From positions 1 to 51,348 of the forward strand of contig CAMWKH010000021.1 of the NCBI GenBank assembly GCA_947174805.1: a DNA stretch of 51,348 nt, written 5' to 3'. Positions within the stretch are counted from its first letter, which is position 1. Every line of letters begins with the position of its first letter. Shown in pieces: positions 24,070 through 31,840 of this stretch. Below the pieces are notes generated by a model. The model did no database searches, was not told where the DNA came from, and saw only the letters and a program-made list of their open reading frames with translations. The translations under genes were made by a program, and so were the position numbers. The stretch is from an uncultured Roseburia sp. GTDB taxonomy: Bacteria > Bacillota > Clostridia > Lachnospirales > Lachnospiraceae.

Positions 24070-24738
24070 ATGAAATACCGGCATGAGTGGAAATTCAGGA
24101 TTCATTACGCTGATATGCTGATTCTCCGCCACAGGCTTTTGGCGGTGGCGAAACATGATATCCATGCCACAGAGGGGAAGTATATGGTACGCAGCTTATA
24201 TTTTGACGATGTTTCAGATAAAGCACTTCGTGATAAAATCAACGGCGTTTCTGTCCGTGAAAAATTCAGAATCCGATATTATGATAATAACCAGGAAGTG
24301 ATTCATCTTGAAAAGAAAAGCAAGGTAAAGGACTTATGTTTAAAAGAACAAGCGCCTCTTACCAAAGGCCAGGCGGGGGATATTGCGGAGGGTAAGTTTG
24401 ATTGGATGAAGGAGAGCAGCCATCCCCTTGTGTTAGAACTTTTCCGTAAAATTTGTCTTGGTTTACGGCCAAAGATAATTGTGGATTATACGAGAGAGCC
24501 TTATGTCTTTCCTGCCGGGAATGTCCGTGTCACCATAGACTACAATATCAGAACGGGACTCAGCTGCAGGGATTTTTTGGATCCCAGCTGTATTACCCTT
24601 CCCTCAGGGGATACGCCCATGATTCTTGAGGTAAAGTGGGATGAGTATCTGCCGGATATTATCCGGGATGCAGTCAGGCTTAAAAATTGCCGTCCGGGGG
24701 CATTTTCCAAGTACGCAGCCTGCAGAATTTACGGCTGA
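24070..24738 (+). CDS. VTC-domain polyphosphate polymerase-like protein
   Basis: This 222-residue protein consists of a VTC domain, the catalytic fold of yeast vacuolar polyphosphate polymerase (a tunnel-shaped triphosphate-tunnel enzyme). Visible elements are the N-terminal RHEWKFRIHYADMLILRHRL, YMVRSLYFDD, VREKFRIRYYDN with the basic tunnel residues, VIHLEKKSK, PKIIVDYTREPYVFP, VRVTIDYNIRTG, and MILEVKWDEYLPD carrying the conserved Glu. It is cytosolic, without a signal peptide. It is the first of three closely spaced genes (24 bases to the next) with DUF4956 and CotH. This trio occurs in many Firmicutes and its joint role is not established; making or using polyphosphate at the membrane is inference. 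Confidence 0.88.
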   Translation: MKYRHEWKFRIHYADMLILRHRLLAVAKHDIHATEGKYMVRSLYFDDVSDKALRDKINGVSVREKFRIRYYDNNQEVIHLEKKSKVKDLCLKEQAPLTKGQAGDIAEGKFDWMKESSHPLVLELFRKICLGLRPKIIVDYTREPYVFPAGNVRVTIDYNIRTGLSCRDFLDPSCITLPSGDTPMILEVKWDEYLPDIIRDAVRLKNCRPGAFSKYAACRIYG

Positions 24739-24761
24739 ATCATTTTAAAAGGAGTAGAACC

Positions 24762-25433
24762 ATGACGTTTCAAGATATTTTTAAATCCAGTTTTTTAGAA
24801 AATATTACAAGTGTGAGTATTTTGGATATGGCCATTGCCTTGATTCTTTCTTTCGGCATTGGTATGTTTATTTTTCTTGTCTATAAAAAGACCTATCAGG
24901 GCGTGATGTATTCGTCCAGTTTCGGCACGACCCTTATTGCCCTTACAATGATAACAACAGTTGTTATTTTGGCGGTGATATCAAATGTGGTGCTTTCCCT
25001 GGGGATGGTGGGTGCCCTTTCTATTGTGCGTTTCCGGACTGCCATTAAAGAGCCTCTTGATATCGCCTTTTTGTTTTGGGCGATTGCGGTAGGTATTGTT
25101 TTGGCGGCAGGAATGATTCCGCTGGCAGTTATCGGCAGTGTTATTATCGGAACCATGCTTCTAATATTTGTAAATAAAAAGTCTCACTGCAATCCCTATA
25201 TCCTGGTTCTATCCTGCCAGGATTCCGAAGCTGAAAAAAGGGCAGAAGATTATCTTTTACAAGAGGTTCGGAAATGTATGGTTAAGAGCAAGACAGCACA
25301 AAAGGGCATGATTGAGCTTAATATGGAAATCCGTATGAAAAATGATAATACTGACTTTATCAATATTCTATCAGATATGCAGGGGATCCACAGCGCTGTG
25401 CTTGTGAGCTACAACGGAGAATATATGGGCTGA
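24762..25433 (+). CDS. DUF4956 membrane protein
   Basis: This 223-residue protein has three or four N-terminal hydrophobic helices (about residues 22-42, 54-80, 98-119, 121-138) and a cytosolic C-terminal domain of about 85 residues. The loop GALSIVRFRTAIKEPLD between helices is the DUF4956 signature. ATG 24762 is the start because AAAGGAG lies nine bases upstream; the longer frame overlaps the VTC gene. DUF4956 proteins are regularly encoded between VTC-domain and CotH-like genes; a membrane platform or channel role is guesswork. The stop is nine bases before the CotH start. Confidence 0.88.
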   Translation: MTFQDIFKSSFLENITSVSILDMAIALILSFGIGMFIFLVYKKTYQGVMYSSSFGTTLIALTMITTVVILAVISNVVLSLGMVGALSIVRFRTAIKEPLDIAFLFWAIAVGIVLAAGMIPLAVIGSVIIGTMLLIFVNKKSHCNPYILVLSCQDSEAEKRAEDYLLQEVRKCMVKSKTAQKGMIELNMEIRMKNDNTDFINILSDMQGIHSAVLVSYNGEYMG

Positions 25434-25442
25434 GGAGGAATT

Positions 25443-26972
25443 ATGTCAACGCATAAATGTATTGATCAGGTATGCTGTGCTGTGCTGGCTTTAACTTTGC
25501 TTCTTACCATTTTATTTATGAACGCAGAGAGATTTGGCGTTGAAAAAGTTTCCTCCATAATGGAATATGAAAATAAACTTTTTGATACTTCCAGGGTGCA
25601 CACCATTGATATTATTATGGAGGATTGGGAAACATTTGCCGCAGACTGCAAAAGTGAGGAGTATTATGCCTGTAGTCTTATGATTGATAACGAAGCCTGC
25701 AAAAACGCAGCCATTAGGGGGAAAGGAAACACTTCCCTTACCCAGGTGGAAGCGTACGGTAATAACCGGTACAGTTTTAAAATTGAGTTCGACCATTATG
25801 ACAGTACAAAAAGTTATTATGGATTGGATAAACTATGCCTGAATAATATTATTCAGGATAATACCTATATGAAAGACTATCTGGCGTACCAGATGATGGG
25901 GGAGATGGGGGCTGCATCCCCCCTTTGCAGCTATGTTTATATTACTGTAAACGGCCGGGACTGGGGACTTTACCTTGCGGTAGAGGGGGTGGAAGAATCC
26001 TTTCTTCAGCGAAATTACGGCAGTAATTACGGGGAACTCTATAAACCGGACGCCATGAAAATTCTCAGGGAAAAAGTGGATGGAGAAAAGCCGGATGATA
26101 GGATGCCCCCTGCAGCAGGTGACGGCACCAATTTTAAAGATAAACCCGGCGGGAAATTTCCAGGGGGAGGCATGGGAGATTCCAGGGATGATGTGCTGCT
26201 TAAGTACACGGATGATGATATGGAAAGTTATTCCAATATCTTTGACAATGCCAAAACAGAGGTTACCGCCAGTGATAAAAGAAGGCTTATAAATGCCCTG
26301 AAAAATTTAAGCAGCGGGCGGGAATTGGAGAAAACCGTTGATATGGAAGCCGTAACCCGCTACTTTGTGGTTCACAATTTCCTTCTGAACTTTGACAGCT
26401 ATACAGGGTCTATGATTCACAATTACTATCTCTACGAAGAAGATGGACAGATGGAAATGATTCCCTGGGATTACAATCTTTCCTTCGGAGGGTTCCAGTC
26501 AATGGACAGTGCTAAAAATCTTGTAAATTATCCCATAGACTCGCCTGTATCCGGAGGCAGTGTAAAAGACAGGCCTATGATAGCCTGGATTTTTTCAAAT
26601 GAAGAATATACAGAAATGTATCATCAGTACTTTCGTGAATTTGTCTCCAAATACTTTGACAGCGGATATTTGGAGGAAATGATAGACAGTGTAAGGGAAC
26701 TGATTGGACCGTATGTGGAAAAAGACCCAACAAAATTCTGCACATATGACGAATTTGAAACAGGCGTATCCACCCTTCGGAAATTTTGCCTGCTCAGGGG
26801 AGAAAGTATCAGAGGCCAGCTTGAAGGTACAATCGGCTCCACAAAGGATACACAAGAAGAGGGAACCTTAATTGCCCCCGGGGATTTGAAAATTTCCGAT
26901 ATGGGTTCCATGGAGCAGGGCATTAAGTACAGCCCAGGCAGAAAAGACGAAAACCTGTTACTTGTTTTGTAA
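25443..26972 (+). CDS. CotH-family kinase-like protein, membrane-anchored
   Basis: This 509-residue protein has an N-terminal membrane anchor (VCCAVLALTLLLTILFM) and an extracytoplasmic CotH domain. CotH proteins are atypical protein kinases; in Bacillus CotH phosphorylates spore coat proteins. Visible family blocks are IRGKGNTSLTQV, RYSFKIEFDHYD, YYGLDKLCLNNIIQDNTYMKDYLAYQMM, VNGRDWGLYLAVEGVEESFL, GELYKPD and MEMIPWDYNLSFGG with the metal-binding Asp. A Gly/Pro/Asp-rich loop (about residues 215-240) sits inside the domain. The last gene of the trio; its final codons and stop lie within a terminator hairpin. The gene is not near other sporulation genes, so a role outside spores is likely. Confidence 0.88.
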   Translation: MSTHKCIDQVCCAVLALTLLLTILFMNAERFGVEKVSSIMEYENKLFDTSRVHTIDIIMEDWETFAADCKSEEYYACSLMIDNEACKNAAIRGKGNTSLTQVEAYGNNRYSFKIEFDHYDSTKSYYGLDKLCLNNIIQDNTYMKDYLAYQMMGEMGAASPLCSYVYITVNGRDWGLYLAVEGVEESFLQRNYGSNYGELYKPDAMKILREKVDGEKPDDRMPPAAGDGTNFKDKPGGKFPGGGMGDSRDDVLLKYTDDDMESYSNIFDNAKTEVTASDKRRLINALKNLSSGRELEKTVDMEAVTRYFVVHNFLLNFDSYTGSMIHNYYLYEEDGQMEMIPWDYNLSFGGFQSMDSAKNLVNYPIDSPVSGGSVKDRPMIAWIFSNEEYTEMYHQYFREFVSKYFDSGYLEEMIDSVRELIGPYVEKDPTKFCTYDEFETGVSTLRKFCLLRGESIRGQLEGTIGSTKDTQEEGTLIAPGDLKISDMGSMEQGIKYSPGRKDENLLLVL

Positions 26973-26983
26973 CAGGTTTTTTT
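26951..26983 (+). terminator. Terminator overlapping the 3' end of the CotH gene
   Basis: AAACCTGTTAC (26951-26961) and GTAACAGGTTT (26969-26979) form a perfect 11-base stem with a seven-base loop, followed by T residues. The left arm and the stop codon (26970-26972) are inside the hairpin, so the gene runs into its own terminator. Confidence 0.9.
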
Positions 26984-27112
26984 GTAAAATAAAGATATAT
27001 CGGAAAATATATTGGCAGCAGTAAGGAATTTTGGCATGGGAAATATTAATATTGATTTTTTCTGTCACACAGACAAGGGAACGTTGTCTAATTAAACAGG
27101 AGGTAAAAATCT

Positions 27113-27964
27113 ATGAAGAAAAAAACGAATGAAGAATTACAGGCTTTGGTGAGCAAAGCCACTGCAGGGGATAAAAAAGCCCTTGAAACCCTTGTCACAG
27201 GTGTGCAGGACCTTGTATTCAATTTATCCCTGCGGATGTTGGGCACATTTGCAGATGCGGAGGATGCCACACAGGATATCCTTTTGAAAATGATTACCCA
27301 TCTGTCTTCTTTTAGAGGTGAAAGTTCATTTACAACGTGGGTATTCAGCATTGCGGCGAACCATCTGAAAAATTACAAAAAGCATATGTTCGCCCACTAT
27401 CCCTTGAGTTTCGAGTATTACGGAGATGACATAGAAAAGGGAAAAATTCAGGATGTGCCGGATTTAACACAGAATGTGGAGAAGGATATATTAGCGGAAG
27501 AACTGAAAATGTCCTGTACCAACGTGATGCTGCAGTGCCTGGATGTGGAGAGCAGATGTATTTTTATTTTGGGTACGATGTTTAAGCTTGACAGCCGTAT
27601 AGCGGGGGATATTTTGGAAATGACCCCGGAAGCGTATCGAAAACGGCTTTCCCGTATACGCAAAAAAATGGCAGACTTTCTCGGACAGTACTGCGGAGAA
27701 TACGGCAGCGGAAGATGTAAATGTAAAGACAGAGTGAATTATGCAATACAAAGCCATAGGTTAAATCCGCTGCAGCTAGATTATATGACAGCTGCGGAAA
27801 TCTCGATTCAGACCATGACAGACGTGAAAAATGCTATGGAAGATATTGACGATTTGTCACAGGACTTTTCCTTCTGCAAGCCCTACCAGGCGCCCGAACA
27901 CACAAAACATATGATACAGGAATTTTTAGATTCCACGCAGCTTTCCATTATCCAGAGATCATAA
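27113..27964 (+). CDS. ECF-type RNA polymerase sigma factor with Cys-bearing C-terminal extension
   Basis: This 283-residue protein has the sigma-70 region 2 (LVTGVQDLVFNLSLRMLGTFADAEDATQDILLKMITHLSSFRGESSFTTWVFSIAANHLKNYKK, about residues 27-90, given here as one continuous motif in parts) and region 4 (CIFILGTMFKLDSRIAGDI, then TPEAYRKRLSRIRKKM, about 149-187). ECF factors usually end here; this one continues for about 95 residues, beginning with C194-x7-C202-x-C204, which looks like a metal- or redox-sensitive segment, followed by a helical tail. No anti-sigma factor gene adjoins it. GGAGG precedes ATG 27113. The next gene (DUF2461) starts 15 bases after its stop. The extension may act as a built-in regulator, as in some ECF groups; that is inference. 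Confidence 0.85.
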   Translation: MKKKTNEELQALVSKATAGDKKALETLVTGVQDLVFNLSLRMLGTFADAEDATQDILLKMITHLSSFRGESSFTTWVFSIAANHLKNYKKHMFAHYPLSFEYYGDDIEKGKIQDVPDLTQNVEKDILAEELKMSCTNVMLQCLDVESRCIFILGTMFKLDSRIAGDILEMTPEAYRKRLSRIRKKMADFLGQYCGEYGSGRCKCKDRVNYAIQSHRLNPLQLDYMTAAEISIQTMTDVKNAMEDIDDLSQDFSFCKPYQAPEHTKHMIQEFLDSTQLSIIQRS

Positions 27965-27979
27965 AGGAGATAACAGATT

Positions 27980-28663
27980 ATGAATACACAGTTAATTATA
28001 GATTACTTATCCGCATTGAGCATGAATAACAACCGTGAATTTTATCATGCAAACAAAGACGACTTTAAAAACGCAAATGCCGAATTTGAAGAATTATTGC
28101 AGACATTGATGTTGGAAATTGGAAAGTTTGACAGCAGCATTTTGCATAATAATCCCAAAGACCTTACCTTTAAGATTGTAAGGGATACCCGGTTCAGCCA
28201 TGACAAATCGCCGTATAATCCCGCATTCCGTGCCCATATTTCCTCTCAGGGCAAGCTGCCTGTTCCAGTGGGATATTATCTGATGATTAAGCCCGGCAAT
28301 CAGTCTTTTTTAGGAGGAGGATTGTTTGCAGACATGTTTAAGGATGCGACGACGATGGTCCGGGATTATATTTCCAAAAATGGTGAAGAATGGGAAAAAA
28401 TAATACATGAGCCGGAGTTTGAACAATATTTCACTGTACAGGGAACGGCATTAAAGAATGTGCCTGCGGGATATGAGAAAGAACACCCTCAGGCAGAATA
28501 TCTGAAATTTAAGAGCTGGTATCTGGAATATCCCCTGAAAGACCAGGAATTGACAGATGCAGGAGCATTTATTGCAAAGGCAGCAGAAATTTTCCGAATC
28601 ATGAAACCTTTTAACGATTACCTGAACAAGGCCCTTGTGGGATTTCAGATGCCAAAGAGGTAA
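27980..28663 (+). CDS. DUF2461 (TIGR02453 family) protein
   Basis: This 227-residue cytosolic protein belongs to the DUF2461/TIGR02453 family of unknown function. Family blocks are LSMNNNREFYHANKDDFKNA near the start, LTFKIVRDTRFSHDKSPYNPAFRAHIS in the middle, PVGYYLMIKPGNQSFLGGGLF, and a C-terminal MKPFNDYLNKAL. AAAGGAG precedes ATG 27980. It is probably co-transcribed with the sigma factor 15 bases upstream, but a functional link is not evident. Confidence 0.9.
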   Translation: MNTQLIIDYLSALSMNNNREFYHANKDDFKNANAEFEELLQTLMLEIGKFDSSILHNNPKDLTFKIVRDTRFSHDKSPYNPAFRAHISSQGKLPVPVGYYLMIKPGNQSFLGGGLFADMFKDATTMVRDYISKNGEEWEKIIHEPEFEQYFTVQGTALKNVPAGYEKEHPQAEYLKFKSWYLEYPLKDQELTDAGAFIAKAAEIFRIMKPFNDYLNKALVGFQMPKR

Positions 28664-28695
28664 GAAAAATGTGATCTAATTATGTTCTGTACAGT

Positions 28696-28785
28696 TGGGA
28701 GTTCACAGGCATTTCACAATGTCTGTTTCTCCCTTCAATTTTTCAATTCTGTTTTTCATTCAACAGCTTCCTTGAAGCTCTTTTT
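28696..28785 (+). terminator. Two hairpins between DUF2461 and the zinc-ribbon gene
   Basis: First, a nested stem with outer GGGAG/CTCCC and inner CAGGCAT/ATGTCTG (about 28696-28734, one wobble) followed by a T-rich stretch. Second, AGCTTC (28765-28770) with GAAGCT (28774-28779) followed by CTTTTT. Either could end the upstream transcript. Nothing else was seen in this 219-base gap. Confidence 0.55.
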
Positions 28786-28882
28786 GCCAAATCCCTTTAC
28801 AAAAATATTCGTTGCTTTTTTCGACAGAATCCATTACTATTTTTAACATAGAAAGCCGATAAAAAAGAAAAGGAGAAATGGA

Positions 28883-29968
28883 ATGGGGGAAATACAGGAA
28901 TATAAATGTCCGTGCTGCGGCGGTGGGATTGTCTTTAACAGCAGCGCGCAGAAGATGAAGTGTCCTTATTGTGACACAGAATTTGAGATGGAAACACTGG
29001 CAGGTTATGACAGTGAACTGAAAAATGACATGGCAGATGACATGAAGTGGGAGAGTTCTGCGGGGAAGGAGTGGCAGTACGGTGAGGCTGAAGGGCTGCG
29101 CACTTATCTGTGCAAGTCCTGCAGCGGTGAAATTGTATGTGATGAGAATGCGGCGGCTCTTTCCTGTCCGTACTGCGGAAATCCTGTTGTTTTGATGGGA
29201 CAGTTTTCAGGAGCATTGAAACCGGATTATGTGATTCCCTTTAAACTGGATAAAAATGCAGCAAAAGCAGCATTAAAGAGACATTATGAGGGAAAACGCC
29301 TGCTTCCTAAAGTGTTTAAAGAAGAGAATCACATTGATGAGGTAAAAGGCGTGTATGTTCCCTTCTGGCTTTTTGATGCCGGTGCTGATGCAAATATACG
29401 TTATAAAGCAACGAAGGTCCGTGCATGGAGCGACAGCAAATATGATTATACGGAAACCAGCTTTTTTGCGGTAACGAGAGGCGGAAATATCGCATTTGAG
29501 AAAGTTCCGGTGGATGGCTCTACGAAAATGCCGGATGAACTTATGGAATCTATCGAGCCCTTTGATTTTTCAGAGGCGGTGGATTTTAAAACCGCATATC
29601 TGGCAGGATATTTGGCGGATAAATATGATGTGGATGCCGGGCAGAGTGTGGAACGTGCAAATACAAGGATTCGCAAGAGCACAGAGGATGCTTTTGGCTC
29701 CACGGTAAGGGGGTATACCACGGTTGTCAGGGAAGCAGGAAGTATTCAGTTACATAACGGTAAAATAAAATATGCCCTTTTTCCCGTATGGCTTTTGAAT
29801 ACCACCTGGAAGGGTAAAAATTATCTTTTTGCCATGAATGGGCAGACAGGAAAAATGGTGGGGGATTTGCCCCTGGATAAAGCGGCATACAGCAAATGGC
29901 TGTTTGGGCTTACCGGCATCACCAGCGCAGCGGTTTTTGCCGCTTCCTATCTGCTTTGGTTACTGTAA
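28883..29968 (+). CDS. YdjG-like double zinc-ribbon membrane-anchored protein
   Basis: This 361-residue protein has two N-terminal zinc ribbons: CPCCG (from C9) paired with CPYC (C27, C30), and CKSC (C77, C80) paired with CPYC (C95, C98), resembling TFIIB-type or DNA-directed polymerase ribbons. A beta-rich middle domain follows (KGVYVPFWLFDAGADANIRY, then a repeat-like segment near the end), then one C-terminal membrane helix (GLTGITSAAVFAASYLLWLL). Together with the adjacent TPM-domain gene (12 bases downstream) it resembles YdjG and YdjH of Bacillus subtilis, which work with PspA and YdjI in the envelope-stress response. No PspA or SPFH/YdjI gene is next to them here. The assignment rests on domain pattern and order. 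Confidence 0.75.
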   Translation: MGEIQEYKCPCCGGGIVFNSSAQKMKCPYCDTEFEMETLAGYDSELKNDMADDMKWESSAGKEWQYGEAEGLRTYLCKSCSGEIVCDENAAALSCPYCGNPVVLMGQFSGALKPDYVIPFKLDKNAAKAALKRHYEGKRLLPKVFKEENHIDEVKGVYVPFWLFDAGADANIRYKATKVRAWSDSKYDYTETSFFAVTRGGNIAFEKVPVDGSTKMPDELMESIEPFDFSEAVDFKTAYLAGYLADKYDVDAGQSVERANTRIRKSTEDAFGSTVRGYTTVVREAGSIQLHNGKIKYALFPVWLLNTTWKGKNYLFAMNGQTGKMVGDLPLDKAAYSKWLFGLTGITSAAVFAASYLLWLL

Positions 29969-29980
29969 GGGGGAGAGAAG

Positions 29981-30790
29981 ATGAAAAAGAGAAATTTTAT
30001 CCTAATTTTTGCGTTGATCATAATATTTCTTCCGGTTTTTCCGGTGTTTGCAGCGGAGGATATGCCTAGGCTTGTGGACGAGGCGGATTTGCTGTCGGAC
30101 AGGGAAGAATCGGCCTTGAGGGACAAATTGGATGAGATAAGTGAGAGGCAGCAGGTGGACTTGGTGGTGGTTACTACGGATTCCCTTGAGGGGAAATCGC
30201 CCAGGGAGTTTGCAGACGATTTTTATGACTACAACGGCTATGGTTTTGGGGATGATTATGACGGGGTTTTGTTTCTCATCAGTATGGAGGAACGGGACTG
30301 GTATATATCCACGACAGGTTTTGGAATTACGGCAATTACAGATGCAGGGCGGGAATATATATCGGAGAATTTTTTGGAGGATTTAAGTGACGGTGAGTAT
30401 GGGGCTGCATTTACCACATTTGCAGAATTGTGCGATGCTTTTATCACCCAGGCGAGAGAGGGGCAGCCCTATGATGTGGGGAATCTTCCCAAAGAGCCTT
30501 TTCCTTTTGTCATGAATCTTGCCATTGCATTGATAGCAGGGTTTATTCTGTCGTTTATTGTAACCAGTGTGATGAGAGGAAAACTAAAATCTGTGCACAG
30601 TCAGCCTATGGCGGACAGCTATATAAAAAGAGACAGTATGCATTTGACAAAACAAAGCGACATGTTTTTGTACAGGCATGTCAACCGAATTAGAAAACCG
30701 GAGCATGACGAGTCCAGCTATTCCGGGGGGAGCGTTACCCATACGTCCTCTTCCGGAAGGTCACATGGAGGAGGGGGAGGGAAGTTTTAA
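29981..30790 (+). CDS. TPM-domain membrane protein (YdjH/YgcG-like)
   Basis: This 269-residue protein has a signal peptide (FILIFALIIIFLPVFPVFAA), an extracytoplasmic TPM domain (about 28-160) with LVDEADLLSDREESALRDKL, VDLVVVTTDSLEGKSPREFADDFYD, YGFGDDYDGVLFLIS and DWYISTTGFGITAITDAG, a membrane helix near 175-200, and a cytoplasmic tail ending in the Gly/Ser-rich GGSVTHTSSSGRSHGGGGGKF typical of YgcG-like proteins. It is the probable partner of the zinc-ribbon protein just upstream. Its last 30 bases overlap the convergent araC gene, so no terminator separates the two. Confidence 0.87.
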   Translation: MKKRNFILIFALIIIFLPVFPVFAAEDMPRLVDEADLLSDREESALRDKLDEISERQQVDLVVVTTDSLEGKSPREFADDFYDYNGYGFGDDYDGVLFLISMEERDWYISTTGFGITAITDAGREYISENFLEDLSDGEYGAAFTTFAELCDAFITQAREGQPYDVGNLPKEPFPFVMNLAIALIAGFILSFIVTSVMRGKLKSVHSQPMADSYIKRDSMHLTKQSDMFLYRHVNRIRKPEHDESSYSGGSVTHTSSSGRSHGGGGGKF

Positions 30791-31660
30791 AGAAGAGGTA
30801 TTATGTCGGTACTCCCTGGGAGAACACCCCGCCAGTTTTTTAAACTGCCTGTTAAAATTGGAGAGATTGCTGTACCCGCAGGCAAACGCAATGTCCGCAA
30901 CAGGTGTATCAGTGGCGGAGAGGGCTTCACATGCGGCGTTTATCCGAAGCTGGGCCAAGTGTTCTATGGCGCCCACACCCACCGCCTTTTTAAAACATCC
31001 CATGAAATAGCTTTTGCTTAAGTGCACCAGATCTGCAAGTTCCTCTACGGTTATATTTTTACGAAAATTTTCCATCATATAAAAAAGGGCGGGGCGGATT
31101 ATTTCGCTGTGGCTTAATCCCTGGGATTTCCGGCGGATAAAAGTGCTGTCCTTAAGAAGCAGCCAGAAGAGCCGCAGCAGTTCACTTTTTAATAACAAAT
31201 CCGGACTGGGATTGTTTTGGAAAGCACAGGAAAAAATTTCTTCCACGGAGGATTTCAGCCGGGGATAGTCTTTAAAATCCGGGCCGATGGGAATGCGTAT
31301 CTCTATGTTTCCGTTTATAACGGGACGGATGCATTCTGTAGTGCAGCGGTCATTGCTGTTTGCACCCAGCAGGTAAGGGTGAAACACCAGGGCGTGGTAA
31401 ATAAGGCTGCTCTCTTCACAGGGGTATGCGGCATGGAGCATATTTGGAGGGAGAAGGAGAATGTCGCCTTTTTCTGCAACAAACCTTTTGTCCTGGCAGA
31501 TAAATTCGCCCTTTCCCTGCAGTATGTAACCCAGTTCAAATTCACTGTGCCAGTGCATGGGCACATTCATAAACGCATCGGGAAGATGGCATTGGTAATG
31601 GCTGTATGGAATAAGCGGCGTGCTGTGCCGCCTTTTTTCTTCTGTTTCTTTGTCCGGCAT
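30761..31660 (-). CDS. AraC-family regulator, likely activator of the GH31 gene
   Basis: This 299-residue regulator has an N-terminal cupin-like sensing domain (MHWHSEFELGYILQGKGEF, then FVAEKGDILLLPPNMLHA) and two C-terminal helix-turn-helices (NITVEELADLVHLSKSYFMGCFKKAVG; ADIAFACGYSNLSNFNRQFKKLAGCSPREYR). ATG 31660 has AAAGGAG eight bases upstream and is preferred to GTG 31669. It is divergent from the GH31 glycosidase across a 180-base region containing AGTAGTAT repeats, the usual setup of an AraC activator with its target. The 3' end overlaps the convergent TPM gene by 30 bases. Confidence 0.92.
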   Translation of the reverse strand: MPDKETEEKRRHSTPLIPYSHYQCHLPDAFMNVPMHWHSEFELGYILQGKGEFICQDKRFVAEKGDILLLPPNMLHAAYPCEESSLIYHALVFHPYLLGANSNDRCTTECIRPVINGNIEIRIPIGPDFKDYPRLKSSVEEIFSCAFQNNPSPDLLLKSELLRLFWLLLKDSTFIRRKSQGLSHSEIIRPALFYMMENFRKNITVEELADLVHLSKSYFMGCFKKAVGVGAIEHLAQLRINAACEALSATDTPVADIAFACGYSNLSNFNRQFKKLAGCSPREYRHNTSSLKLPSPSSM

Positions 31661-31717
31661 TTGATTCACTCCTTTTCATTACTTATACATTTTCCATGTG
31701 TGCCCTATGGAGATGAA

Positions 31718-31790
31718 AGTAGTATCGTATCATTTTATCATAGTAATTCAGTAGTAATCTTTTTCTCACAGTAGTATGATACCATTAAAT
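31718..31790. promoter_or_regulatory. Repeated AGTAGTAT elements between araC and GH31
   Basis: AGTAGTATCGTATCATTTTATCA (from 31718), AGTAGTAATC (31750-31759) and AGTAGTATGATACCATTAAAT (from 31770) are imperfect direct repeats; the first and third share AGTAGTAT plus a downstream ATAC/ATC half. AraC proteins bind such tandem sites. The GH31 promoter itself is not clear. Confidence 0.45.
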
Positions 31791-31840
31791 ATAAGGTTAC
31801 GCAATGTGCTTGAAAATTTATAAACAGGAGGAAGACAGAT

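Noticed and set aside
31217..31774. Plus-strand 185-codon ORF opposite the AraC gene
   Set aside because: Shadow of an AraC protein with complete cupin and helix-turn-helix motifs.
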